Assembly (NCBI GenBank): GCA_013141415.1
Contig: JABFQY010000003.1
Location: 124,001-188,000 of the forward strand
Length of the DNA stretch: 64,000 nucleotides
Source of the DNA: Kiritimatiellaceae bacterium
GTDB taxonomy: Bacteria > Verrucomicrobiota > Kiritimatiellia > Kiritimatiellales > Tichowtungiaceae
Reading direction: 5' to 3'
This document shows positions 44,876 to 52,893 of this stretch, piece by piece. Numbering within the stretch: the first letter of the stretch is position 1; the number at the start of each line of letters is the position of its first letter. Below the pieces are notes generated by a model. That model did not search any database and had not been told where the DNA came from. It worked only from the letters and a program-made list of their open reading frames with translations. The position numbers and the translations under genes were made by a program.

Positions 44876-45253
44876 CTACGGCAAGGCCGGACGGACTTTG
44901 ATGGTTTTCTCGCGCTTAATGGTGACGGTTCCGGGCTTAGCACCGCGCGGTTTGGATACATTTTTTGCTTCGGCGCAGGAAACCGGAACGATTCCGGCAT
45001 TGCGCGCTTTGCTGTGCCACGCGGCAATCGACGCCGCCTGTTTGATGGTGGCACTGTCAGCGGTCTCACCTTCGGGGCCACGCAGAATCACATGACTGCC
45101 GGGCAGTCCGTGGACATGAAACCAGAGATCGTTCGCCTTTGCCGTCCGCAAACTGAGCAGATCGTTGTCGGCATCGGTCTTACCGGCCAGCACTTCCCAG
45201 CCTCCGGCAAGCGCGTATTTCCAGACATCGGGTTCTGTGATTCTCTCTTTCAT
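44876..45253 (-). CDS. Standalone NFACT-R (DUF814) RNA-binding domain protein
   Basis: 125 residues from the ATG at 45253. The NFACT-R pattern is clear: WKYALAGGWEVLAGKTDADND, LSLRTAKANDLWFHVHGLPG, SHVILRG, AASIAAWHSKARNAGIVPV and VSKPRGAKPGTVTI. In RqcH/NEMF this domain binds tRNA or the ribosome in ribosome quality control; here it stands alone without the NFACT-N or coiled-coil parts. It lies in the phosphate island with no translation genes beside it. Confidence 0.85.
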   Translation of the reverse strand: MKERITEPDVWKYALAGGWEVLAGKTDADNDLLSLRTAKANDLWFHVHGLPGSHVILRGPEGETADSATIKQAASIAAWHSKARNAGIVPVSCAEAKNVSKPRGAKPGTVTIKREKTIKVRPALP

Positions 45254-45300
45254 CGTGCAAAACCTATCAGAAAACGCCCGCTCCGCCATAAGGAGATTTC

Positions 45301-45338
45301 ATAAAAGGTGCAGGCCTCCGGAGTTACCGGAGGCCTGC
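45301..45338 (-). terminator. Terminator of the porin gene
   Basis: GCAGGCCTCCGG (45310-45321) and CCGGAGGCCTGC (45327-45338) form a perfect 12-bp stem with a 5-nt loop; on the minus strand ACCTTTTAT follows. It lies 44 nt after the porin stop codon. A second small stem (GATCCGC/GCGGATC) precedes it. Confidence 0.75.
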
Positions 45339-45381
45339 GGGGTTCGATCCGCTCACGCGGATCAGAGGCTTTGAACAGAGC

Positions 45382-46659
45382 CTAAAATTTAAAGTTCAGG
45401 TCAGCCTGCAGGGTATTTGCGTCCTGATTTTTGTAATCCGTACTCAGGATATAAGCCCCGTCAAGCGACAGATTTTTTGCGATCTGGTATTTGCCTCTGA
45501 ACACATGTCCGGAGCAGTCGGTCCAGGTTTCTCCGGCGAAGTCAGAGTCATTGAGACCGGCAACGACGGCGTCTTTTTGAATGTCGCGGTAGTTGTAGCC
45601 GATTTCCCAGCTGCCTTTGTCTTTGGCTTTTCCGATAGTAATACCGGCAAGATACGCCGTATCCTCGTTGCTGTTTTTGGCCTCGATATTAACAACATAC
45701 TGCGCATTCAGCAGAACCGGAACTTTGAATACATCGAACCCATATGAGCCAAAGCCTTCCACCAGATTAAACTCCGTTCTGGGGGTGTTACGACTGCCGC
45801 TGGTATTAACCAGATTGGTCGATGAGTTTGCGTTTCCGAAATAATAATCACTTATACCCAGTGTCAGTGTGTGGGTACCGAATATCTTCTTCTCAACCGC
45901 CACCTGTGCGCTACTGAGCTGGATATCAGGATTGGCACCGTTTTCCTTCATAACAAACGTTCCTGCATTCGCCATCAGCTTGGCCGGGAGAAACTGCTTT
46001 TCATAGGTCACGGCAGCACCTTCCGGATTCAGGTCGGTATCCCAGATCAGTCCAGTATTGTAGGTTATCCAGGGTTGAGGCATTTTGCCAAGGAACAGGT
46101 GCGCACCGCCCATCATCTCGGGGTGCATGTCCACATACGCCTGATCCAGATAGATCGACTTCATGCCAGCACTGTCATCAAGGTCTGCATTAGACGATGT
46201 GCGCGATCCGCCAGTAGCTAAGCGCACACCGAAATCGGTAAAGTCGTTCACCTTGCCATACGCACCAACCCGTAAGCGTATCCGCTGACGGTCTTTAGTG
46301 GTATTGTCTGCCACCTGCCGGTTTTCATACCGTGCGCGGACATCGCCCTTCAGTTTAATGTCGTTAGCCCAAGCCCCGGCCATATTCTTCTTTCCTTCGG
46401 CCTGAAGCTGTTCAAGCGACCACGTCTTTTTGGCGTTGTCTTGCTCGATCTGAGCGATTTTAGCGGCATTCGCGTTTTCAACCTGCGCGGTTTTTTCAAC
46501 CTGCGCGGCCTTTTCCGCGTTAGCTTTCTCAAGCTGGGCGATCTTCGCCGACAGCTCGTTAAGCTGCTTCTGCAGTGCGGACAGCTCTTCAGAGCCTTGC
46601 GCCTGCACGCTGAACACGGCCATCACCGCAACAGCTGCTATCATAAGTATTTTCTTCAT
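45382..46659 (-). CDS. Putative outer-membrane porin with N-terminal coiled coil
   Basis: 425 residues. A signal peptide (cut near VQA-QGS) is followed by a coiled coil at ~22-75 (LSALQKQLNELSAKIAQLEK and three AAQVEK/AKIAQIE repeats). A beta-barrel then runs from ~95 with alternating strands (VRARYENRQ, RQRIRLRVGAYGKVNDFTDFGVRL) and ends in LQADLNFKF, a terminal Phe typical of porins. The coiled coil could be trimeric and periplasmic. A Pho-box-like element lies 130 nt upstream in the same orientation as that of pstS, so a phosphate-starvation role is inferred. Confidence 0.85.
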   Translation of the reverse strand: MKKILMIAAVAVMAVFSVQAQGSEELSALQKQLNELSAKIAQLEKANAEKAAQVEKTAQVENANAAKIAQIEQDNAKKTWSLEQLQAEGKKNMAGAWANDIKLKGDVRARYENRQVADNTTKDRQRIRLRVGAYGKVNDFTDFGVRLATGGSRTSSNADLDDSAGMKSIYLDQAYVDMHPEMMGGAHLFLGKMPQPWITYNTGLIWDTDLNPEGAAVTYEKQFLPAKLMANAGTFVMKENGANPDIQLSSAQVAVEKKIFGTHTLTLGISDYYFGNANSSTNLVNTSGSRNTPRTEFNLVEGFGSYGFDVFKVPVLLNAQYVVNIEAKNSNEDTAYLAGITIGKAKDKGSWEIGYNYRDIQKDAVVAGLNDSDFAGETWTDCSGHVFRGKYQIAKNLSLDGAYILSTDYKNQDANTLQADLNFKF

Positions 46660-46778
46660 AGTCTCCCCTTCTCTCTGTTCAGGTTCGCACCGCCGGTTTT
46701 CCTTAGTCCCGCGCGGCTTGTTCTCACGGGCGTGTGACCACTTCTATTTGCGGCCCGTTAAAAATCTGCACACAAGCT

Positions 46779-46822
46779 ATTGTACCGATGTTAGGATTTT
46801 GTTAGGCATGTATTAGTTTTTT
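46779..46822. promoter_or_regulatory. Candidate Pho box between the porin and pstS2
   Basis: GTTAG (46790), GTTAG (46801) and ATTAG (46812) recur at exactly 11-bp spacing, the same pattern as at 44580. The minus strand reads CTAAT, CTAAC, CTAAC toward the porin gene, with TACAAT (46779-46784) as a possible -10. On the plus strand GATACT at 46841 could serve pstS2. Confidence 0.6.
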
Positions 46823-46885
46823 GTGTCGTGTCGGTTTCGAGATACTGTGTGGCGGTTTAATTTCGATGAAAATGGAGTTACTATA

Positions 46886-47677
46886 ATGAAACAGATGTTA
46901 CGAATATTGGTATGCGGTCTTATTCTTACAGCAGGCAGTGGATGCGGTAAGCAGCGGACGGCAGTCACAGCGGCAGGATCAACAGCCTTCCAGCCGTTTG
47001 CTGAAAAACTGGCCGAGCAGTTCATGGTTGAGCGGACGGATATCGCAGTAACTGTACAAGGCGGAGGCTCGGCGCTTGGTGTTCAGGCAGCCCTCTCCGG
47101 TGCCGCCCAGATCGGCATGGCTGACCTCGTTCAACTGCCGCCGGAAGCTCAGGAGCTGACCGCCGTTATCGTTGCTCGCGACGGCATCGCGGTGGTCGTG
47201 AACAACAAAAACCTGATCAAAGACCTGACCATGGAACAGATTCGCAACATTTTCTCCGGAAAAATCAGCAACTGGAAAGAACTGGGCGGTGTGAACCACG
47301 AAATCACCGTCGTTTCCCGCGAAGCCGGCTCCGGTACACGTTCCTCATTCGAAAAAATCGTTAAAGATGTCACGCTCACCAAAGATGCCATCATTCAGGA
47401 CTCAAACGGCACGATTCGCGAAACCGTCGCCATGGACGAAAACGCCGTCGGATACCTCTCCCACGGATTGCTGAACGAAAAAATTAAAGCAGTAACCGTT
47501 CATGGCACGGCCTGCACAACGGAAGAAGTCGTCGCGGGCCGTTACCCCATCGTGCGGCCTGTTTATCTGCTGACCAAGGGTGAACCGACCGGCGCCTGCA
47601 AAGCTTTCATTGATTATGTCTGCTCCGCCGAAGGGCAGAAAACAATCCAAGAGAGCGGCCTGATTCCTGCCAAGTAA
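46886..47677 (+). CDS. Phosphate-binding lipoprotein PstS2 (second system)
   Basis: 263 residues from the ATG at 46886 with TGGAG upstream. The signal peptide ends in a lipobox-like AGSGC, so it should be lipid-anchored, unlike the soluble PstS of the other operon. Phosphate-binding blocks: TAAGSTAFQPFAEKLAEQF, GGGSALGVQAALSG, ARDGIAVVVNNKN, the LTMEQIRNIFSGKISNWKEL loop and SREAGSGTRSSFE. First gene of pstS2-pstC2-pstA2-pstB2-pstB3-phoU2. Confidence 0.93.
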   Translation: MKQMLRILVCGLILTAGSGCGKQRTAVTAAGSTAFQPFAEKLAEQFMVERTDIAVTVQGGGSALGVQAALSGAAQIGMADLVQLPPEAQELTAVIVARDGIAVVVNNKNLIKDLTMEQIRNIFSGKISNWKELGGVNHEITVVSREAGSGTRSSFEKIVKDVTLTKDAIIQDSNGTIRETVAMDENAVGYLSHGLLNEKIKAVTVHGTACTTEEVVAGRYPIVRPVYLLTKGEPTGACKAFIDYVCSAEGQKTIQESGLIPAK

Positions 47678-47703
47678 AACACCGTTTTCAGGACTGAATT
47701 TAA

Positions 47704-48624
47704 ATGCAGGACATCCCGAACACTCCGGAACATCCGAAGCGTCCCGCCCAGCGGGTCTCGGGTGCAGTTGCGATCTGGTGCAGTGACCATCTGGCGCGCT
47801 ACATTTTCATGGCTGTGGCCTTTTCGGCCACGGTCAGTCTGCTGCTGATTGCCCTTTTCATTCTGAAAGAAGGCGTACCGTTTATCGTTAAAATCGGGTT
47901 CAAGGATTTCCTGTTTGCCTCGGAATGGGATCCGTCCGCCGGCAAGTTCGGCATCTATCCGATGATTATTTCGTCGTTGTGGGTCACACTGGGCGCCATG
48001 CTGATCGGCGCACCGCTGGGCGTAGCCGGAGCCATTTTCCTGACCCAGTTTGTACCGAAGTCAGTCATGCGGATTATCAAGCCGATGATTGAACTGCTGG
48101 CCGGCATTCCATCGGTTCTGTACGGATTCATCGGCGTGATGGTGCTGGCACCGTTCATCCGCAACCATTTCGGCGGGCCGGGGCTGTCCCTGCTGGCCGC
48201 ATCAATCATTCTCGGCATCATGGTGCTGCCCACCGTAATCAGCATTTCCATCGATACCATCAACGCCGTGCCGCGCACCTACCTTGAAGGCGCGCTGGCA
48301 CTGGGAGCCACCCGCTGGCAAAGCGTGCATATGGTAATTCTGAAAGCGGCGCGTTCGGGAATTATCGCCAGCATCATTCTGGCGATGGGCCGGGCCGTCG
48401 GCGAAACCATGGCGGTCATCATGGTAGCCGGTAACGCCGTCAAAATCCCCCACTCCGCGCTCGACTCCGTACGAACACTGACGGCGAACATCGCGCTGGA
48501 AATGGGCTATGCGACCGGGCTGCACCGGCAGGCGCTGTTCGCCACCGGCGTGGTACTGTTTGTGGTCGTCATGATCCTGAACTCGCTGGCGATGGCCGCG
48601 ATGAAACGAAAGACGGGGAGTTGA
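47704..48624 (+). CDS. Phosphate ABC transporter permease PstC2
   Basis: 306 residues, normal PstC size. Six helices are expected. Visible blocks: FMAVAFSATVSLLLIALFIL (helix 1), GIYPMIISSLWVTLGAMLIG, IELLAGIPSVLYGFIGVMVL and the ATPase-contact loop DTINAVPRTYLEGALALGAT, followed by GRAVGETMAVIMVAG. It lacks the large periplasmic domain of the first PstC. The start is an ATG 26 nt after pstS2. Confidence 0.94.
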   Translation: MQDIPNTPEHPKRPAQRVSGAVAIWCSDHLARYIFMAVAFSATVSLLLIALFILKEGVPFIVKIGFKDFLFASEWDPSAGKFGIYPMIISSLWVTLGAMLIGAPLGVAGAIFLTQFVPKSVMRIIKPMIELLAGIPSVLYGFIGVMVLAPFIRNHFGGPGLSLLAASIILGIMVLPTVISISIDTINAVPRTYLEGALALGATRWQSVHMVILKAARSGIIASIILAMGRAVGETMAVIMVAGNAVKIPHSALDSVRTLTANIALEMGYATGLHRQALFATGVVLFVVVMILNSLAMAAMKRKTGS

Positions 48625-48626
48625 TC

Positions 48627-49466
48627 GTGCGGATATCTCCAAAATTTACACAGGCTCTGGCTGTCATCCTTCTGGGCGCTGCCACACTCATCACCGTCGT
48701 CGTGCTTGTGATGATCATTGCGTTCGTGCTCAAGCGCGGCGTTCCGGAAATTTCGTGGGAGTTCCTCTCAACCAAGCCGAGGGAAATGGGCAAAGCAGGC
48801 GGTATTCTGCCGACCGTTGTCGGCACCGTACTTCTGCCGCTGCTCGCGATTGCGATCGCTTTGCCGATGGGCGTCGGCACCGCCGTGTACCTTTCGGAAT
48901 ACACCCGCGAAAACCGCATCACAAAAATCATCCGCTTCGGCACCGACTGTCTGGCTGGCATTCCATCGATTATCTTCGGCCTGTTCGGCTATATCTTTTT
49001 CGTAACCATACTGGGCATGGGCTGGTCCATGATCTCCGGCGGACTGACACTGGCTATCATGATTCTGCCGACCATCATCCGGACATCGGAAGAAGCGATC
49101 CGCGCCGTGCCGCAGGCATACCGTGAAGTAAGCTGCTCGCTGGCCGCCACGAACTGGGAAACCGTTTACAAAGTGGTTCTGCCGAACGCCCTGCCGGGAA
49201 TCATGACCGGCGTTATGCTGGGCATCGGCCGCTCCATTGGCGAAACGGCGGCTGTCATTTTCACCGCTGGTTCTTCGCTGATGATGCCGAACTCTCTGAA
49301 CGACTCGGTGCGGACGATGTCGGTGCATTTTTACCTGCTGGCTCGCGAAGGAATTTCCAATGAGAAAGCTTATGCGACGGCGGCGGTGCTTGTTTTTGCT
49401 GTGTTGTTCGTGAATCTGACGGCTTACTGGATGATGAACCGGTTTATCGCGAAACGGTCGCGGTGA
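48627..49466 (+). CDS. Phosphate ABC transporter permease PstA2
   Basis: About 279 residues, normal PstA size. Blocks: GILPTVVGTVLLPLLAIAIA, LPMGVGTAVYLSEYTREN, DCLAGIPSIIFGLFGYIFFV, the coupling loop RTSEEAIRAVPQAYREVSC, and GIMTGVMLGIGRSIGETAAV. I chose GTG at 48627, 6 nt after GGGGAG; a TTG at 48621 overlapping the pstC2 stop is the alternative. Its partner PstC2 has a similar contact loop, so each permease should hold one ATPase of a PstB2-PstB3 pair. Confidence 0.93.
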   Translation: MRISPKFTQALAVILLGAATLITVVVLVMIIAFVLKRGVPEISWEFLSTKPREMGKAGGILPTVVGTVLLPLLAIAIALPMGVGTAVYLSEYTRENRITKIIRFGTDCLAGIPSIIFGLFGYIFFVTILGMGWSMISGGLTLAIMILPTIIRTSEEAIRAVPQAYREVSCSLAATNWETVYKVVLPNALPGIMTGVMLGIGRSIGETAAVIFTAGSSLMMPNSLNDSVRTMSVHFYLLAREGISNEKAYATAAVLVFAVLFVNLTAYWMMNRFIAKRSR

Positions 49467-50245
49467 TTATGGAAAGGGTGCGCGTGGAACGTGAGGTCAA
49501 AATTTCGGTGCAGAACCTGAGTGTCTTTTTCGGACGCCATCAGGCGTTGCGCAATCTGACATTGAACGTGGCGGCAAACCGCATCCTCGGCATCATCGGC
49601 CCGGCCAGTTCCGGTAAAACAACCTTCCTGCGGACGCTGAACCGGATGAACGACCTCGACCCGGAAAGCCGCGCCGAAGGACGTGTGCTGATGGACGGCT
49701 CAGACATTTATCATCCTTCGCAAAGCGCTGTGCAGTTGCGTAAGCGCGTCGGCATGGTCTTCGCTCTGCCCATGCCGCTGCCGATGAGCATCTACGACAA
49801 CGTCGTTTACGGCCCGCGTCTTTCCGGCATACGCAACCGTGCAGAGCTGGATGAAATTGTCGAGCGGACGCTGACGGCGGCTTTCCTGTGGGACGAAGTG
49901 AAAGACCGTCTGGATCTGCTGGCACTGCGTCTTTCCGGCGGACAACAGCAGCGCCTCTGTCTGGCCAGAACGCTGGCGATGGATCCCGAAGTTGTTCTGC
50001 TGGACGAGCCCTGCTCCGGACTCGACCCGATTTCCACCGCCCGGATTGAGGACGCCCTGTCCGTTCTGAAAGCGCGCTACACGATCGTTCTTGTCACCAA
50101 CAACACCAAACAGGCTTCACGCGTGGCCGACGAAACCGCTTTCTTCCTGATGGGCGAACTGGTTGAAATGGGCGAAACGGCTCAGGTCTTCACGGTGCCG
50201 AAAGACCAGCGCACCAGCGACTACGTTACCGGGAGGTTCGGCTGA
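49463..50245 (+). CDS. PstB2: PstB paralogue with lost Q-loop Gln and switch His
   Basis: 260 residues from a GTG overlapping the pstA2 stop (an ATG two codons on, at 49469, is possible). Clearly PstB-like overall, but altered at key sites. Walker A is GPASSGKT (46-53), still with the Lys. The Q-loop reads [10 protein letters not shown], with Ala101 where PstB has Gln. The switch reads VTNNTKQ, with Asn213 where His is expected. The signature LSGGQQQR (157-164) and Walker B VVLLDEP with Glu182 are intact. It can probably bind ATP and supply LSGGQ to a partner, but its own site should hydrolyse poorly. The start codon of pstB3 overlaps its stop. Confidence 0.93.
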   Translation: MIMERVRVEREVKISVQNLSVFFGRHQALRNLTLNVAANRILGIIGPASSGKTTFLRTLNRMNDLDPESRAEGRVLMDGSDIYHPSQSAVQLRKRVGMVFALPMPLPMSIYDNVVYGPRLSGIRNRAELDEIVERTLTAAFLWDEVKDRLDLLALRLSGGQQQRLCLARTLAMDPEVVLLDEPCSGLDPISTARIEDALSVLKARYTIVLVTNNTKQASRVADETAFFLMGELVEMGETAQVFTVPKDQRTSDYVTGRFG

Positions 50246-51018
50246 TGAATGCACCGACTTCAAATCCCCTGCGCATGACCGTCCGCAATCTGGATCTTTT
50301 CTACGGAGATTTTCAGGCACTGAAAAAAGTCGATCTGCTTGTGCAGGCCAACCGGATCACCGCGCTGATCGGGCCGTCCGGTTGCGGTAAATCCACTCTG
50401 CTGCGCTGTCTGAACCGCATGAACGATCTCATTCCCGGCGTGAAAGTGACTGGCGAGGTTCGACTCGACGACCAGTCCATCTACGGTTCCGGCACGGATG
50501 TCTGCCTGTTGCGCAAACGTGTCGGCATGGTCTTCCAGCGTCCCAATCCGTTCCCGCTGTCGGTCTGGGACAACGTAACTTTTGGACTGCGCGTGGCAGG
50601 CATGTTCCGCAAAAATCAGCTTCAGGAAGTTGTCGAGCGCAGTCTGCGCGCCGCCTGGCTGTGGGATCAGCTGAAGGATCGGCTGGACAGCCCCGCCCTG
50701 AGCCTGCCTATGGATCAGCAGCAGCGGCTTTGCGTAGCGCGCCTGCTGGCCGTCGAACCGGAAGTGATTCTTATGGACGAGCCCTGCTCGGCGCTCGACC
50801 CCATTTCCACCGGCAAAATCGAAGACCTGATGCTGGAACTGCGGGAACAGTACACCATCGTCATTGTGACCCATAACATGCAGCAGGCGGCGCGCATCTC
50901 TGACTTTTCGGGCTACATGCTGCTCGGTGACATGATCGAGTTCGGCCCGACCGGCAATATTTTTACAAACCCGACGGATAAACGAACACAGGATTACATC
51001 AGCGGACGATACGGCTAG
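50245..51018 (+). CDS. PstB3: PstB paralogue with lost LSGGQ signature
   Basis: 257 residues with GGGAGG upstream, overlapping pstB2 by 1 nt. Walker [10 protein letters not shown] (43-51), Q-loop [10 protein letters not shown] (Gln98), Walker B VILMDEP (Glu179) and the switch VTHNMQQA (His210) are all canonical. The ABC signature reads LPMDQQQR at 154-161, with Ser-Gly-Gly replaced by Pro-Met-Asp. Its defect is the exact complement of PstB2: paired with PstB2 it would form one complete site (own Walker motifs plus PstB2's LSGGQ) and one degenerate site. Confidence 0.94.
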   Translation: MNAPTSNPLRMTVRNLDLFYGDFQALKKVDLLVQANRITALIGPSGCGKSTLLRCLNRMNDLIPGVKVTGEVRLDDQSIYGSGTDVCLLRKRVGMVFQRPNPFPLSVWDNVTFGLRVAGMFRKNQLQEVVERSLRAAWLWDQLKDRLDSPALSLPMDQQQRLCVARLLAVEPEVILMDEPCSALDPISTGKIEDLMLELREQYTIVIVTHNMQQAARISDFSGYMLLGDMIEFGPTGNIFTNPTDKRTQDYISGRYG

Positions 51019-51031
51019 GAGCGGTATAGAT

Positions 51032-51691
51032 ATGGAACGGCATTTTGACGAACAACTAACGGCTCTGAAGCACACTCTTATCAAAATGAGTGCGCTCAGT
51101 GAGGCCATGATCTCCGACTCAATTCAAGTTTTGTGCAAACGCGATACCTCCGCCGTTCCGCGCATTCGCGAACACGAAGAAGAAGTTAACCGTCTGCAGA
51201 TTGAAATCGACGGGATCTGTCTGCGACTGATCGCCCTCTACCAGCCCACAGCGGGCGACCTGCGTTTCATCCTTGGCGCCGTAAAGACCAATGGCGATTT
51301 GGAACGGATGGCGGACCTCGCCATCAACATCTGCGACAAGGCCGAACGGTTGCTGGAAGAACCGCCGCTGGCGCCGTTGGCCACCAGCCTGCCGGATATG
51401 GCGGCTCTGGCCAGCCAGATGGTCAAGGAAAGTCTGCATGCCTACGTCAACCGCGCGGCGGACAAGGCCCGTATTGTATTGCTGCGCGATGACCAGCTCG
51501 ACGATATGAACCGTCGCATCACCACCGACCTGCTTGCGCTGATGCAGAAAGATTCCGGCATGATTAAGCGGGCGCTGAATCTCCTCCTGATTGCCAGGAA
51601 TCTGGAACGGATCGGCGACCACGCCACCAACATCGCGGAAAACGCGATCTTCGTGGTCAAAGGGCTGGACGTCCGGCATCACCACGAATAA
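51032..51691 (+). CDS. PhoU-family phosphate-signalling protein (second copy)
   Basis: 219 residues with AGGAGCGG upstream of the ATG. Two PhoU repeats with metal-site motifs: VKTNGDLERMADLAINICDK and LLIARNLERIGDHATNIAEN. It is last in the second pst operon, 13 nt after pstB3. The first repeat has RMADLAIN where the other copy has RIGDLATN. No second PhoB/PhoR pair lies nearby, so both PhoU copies may report to the single PhoBR. Confidence 0.94.
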   Translation: MERHFDEQLTALKHTLIKMSALSEAMISDSIQVLCKRDTSAVPRIREHEEEVNRLQIEIDGICLRLIALYQPTAGDLRFILGAVKTNGDLERMADLAINICDKAERLLEEPPLAPLATSLPDMAALASQMVKESLHAYVNRAADKARIVLLRDDQLDDMNRRITTDLLALMQKDSGMIKRALNLLLIARNLERIGDHATNIAENAIFVVKGLDVRHHHE

Positions 51692-51739
51692 AGACCGCCA
51701 TTCGGCGGAATATTCAATGCTCATTATTCCAAAAGCCGC

Positions 51740-51878
51740 TTGCCAAAGCGGATGCCCCTACGTATAACCTCCCCCCTTAATAGCTTCCGCATGGAGCGGG
51801 GCTGAAGCGAGTGCTGTCCGGTTGCCCCCGGAAAGCCAAAGCGGATTGTTCAAAATGAACTAGAGAAAGGGGCTTGTT
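51740..51878 (+). promoter_or_regulatory. rpsB-tsf promoter and ~100-nt leader
   Basis: TTGCCA (51740-51745) and TATAAC (51763-51768) stand 17 bp apart, a good sigma70-type promoter. It leaves a leader of about 100 nt with short GC-rich stems (CCGC/GCGG near 51788-51799; CCGG/CCGG near 51819-51832) and ends with AAAGGGG before the ATG. The length and structure suit autogenous control by S2, which is known for rpsB in other bacteria. Confidence 0.7.
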
Positions 51879-52871
51879 ATGTCAGAAAAGACAGTGACGA
51901 TTCAGGAACTGCTGGACGCAGGTTTACACTTCGGTCATCAGACCAAACGCTGGAATCCCAAAATGAAGCGCTTCATTCACGGCGCAAAAGGCGGGATCTA
52001 TGTCATCGACCTCCAGAAAACCCTCGTACAGCTCAAGCTGGCGCAGGAATTCCTGGCCGGTGTTGTCGGCAACGGACGCAAAATTCTTTTCGTCGGCACC
52101 AAAAAACAGGCCCGCACTGTTTTTCAGGAAGCCGCAGAAAAAGCCGGTCAGCCGTATGTCATCTATCGCTGGCTTGGCGGTATGCTCACCAACAACCAGA
52201 CCATCCGCAAGAGCGTCAAACGCATGGAAGATCTTCAGGCACTCTTCGCTGACGAAGCGAAGCTAAAAGCCTTCACGAAACAGGAACAATCCGTTCTGCG
52301 TCGTGAACTCGTTAAACTCGAACGCAACCTTACCGGCGTAAAAGATATGACCTCTCTGCCGGGCGCACTGCTCGTCGTCGATATCTGCCGCGAAAAACTG
52401 GCCATTGCCGAAGCTCAGCGTCTGGGCATTCCGGTTGTCGCGCTGGTTGACACCAACGCCGATCCGGATCTGGTTGATTATCCGATTCCCGGTAACGACG
52501 ACTCCATCCGTTCGCTCACCCTGATTGCCCAAATCCTCGGTGGCACCATCGCCGAAGCCCACGACGCCTGCGTCAAAGCCAAAGCCGCTGAAGACAAGCG
52601 CCGCAAAGAAAAAGACGACGCCGACAAAGCCGTCGCCGACGCTGCCCGTGAAGAGCGCAAAGCCAAAGAAGACGAAGAGAAAAAGAAACGCGCCAAGGTT
52701 CTCGATAAGCTGAAAAAAGAAAAAGCCGCCGCCGATAAAGAAAAAAAGAAAGAAGCTGATAAAGCCGCTTTCAAGGCAAAAGAAGACGCAGAAGCTAAAG
52801 CCGCCGCTGAAGTAAAAGTGGAAGCAACTCCGGTTGTCGAAGCCGCTGCAGAAGAACCCAAGGCTGAGTAA
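51879..52871 (+). CDS. rpsB: 30S ribosomal protein S2 with long charged C-terminal extension
   Basis: 330 residues; S2 is usually 230-260. The core opens VTIQELLDAGLHFGHQTKRW, with MKRFIHGAKGGIYVIDLQKT, LGGMLTNNQTIRKS and VALVDTNADPDLVDYPIPGN. From residue ~236 on, about 95 residues are almost only Lys, Glu, Ala and Asp (KRRKEKDDADKAVADAAREE and similar), predicted as one long helix ending in a Glu/Ala/Pro tail. Followed 22 nt later by tsf, the standard pair. Confidence 0.97.
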   Translation: MSEKTVTIQELLDAGLHFGHQTKRWNPKMKRFIHGAKGGIYVIDLQKTLVQLKLAQEFLAGVVGNGRKILFVGTKKQARTVFQEAAEKAGQPYVIYRWLGGMLTNNQTIRKSVKRMEDLQALFADEAKLKAFTKQEQSVLRRELVKLERNLTGVKDMTSLPGALLVVDICREKLAIAEAQRLGIPVVALVDTNADPDLVDYPIPGNDDSIRSLTLIAQILGGTIAEAHDACVKAKAAEDKRRKEKDDADKAVADAAREERKAKEDEEKKKRAKVLDKLKKEKAAADKEKKKEADKAAFKAKEDAEAKAAAEVKVEATPVVEAAAEEPKAE

Positions 52872-52893
52872 TCTTAATTGAGAGGATCTAACA

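Noticed and set aside
49463-50245. PstB2 as a pseudogene
   Set aside because: The reading frame is complete, Walker A Lys, Walker B Glu and LSGGQ are kept, and the defect is matched by a complementary one in PstB3, which decay would not produce.
51038-51691. Second PhoU as a decayed copy
   Set aside because: Both PhoU repeats and their metal-site residues are intact and the gene is full length, so it is taken as functional.
51692-51878. Riboswitch in the rpsB leader
   Set aside because: The stems are short and match no riboswitch class I know. Ribosomal-protein autoregulation is the simpler reading.
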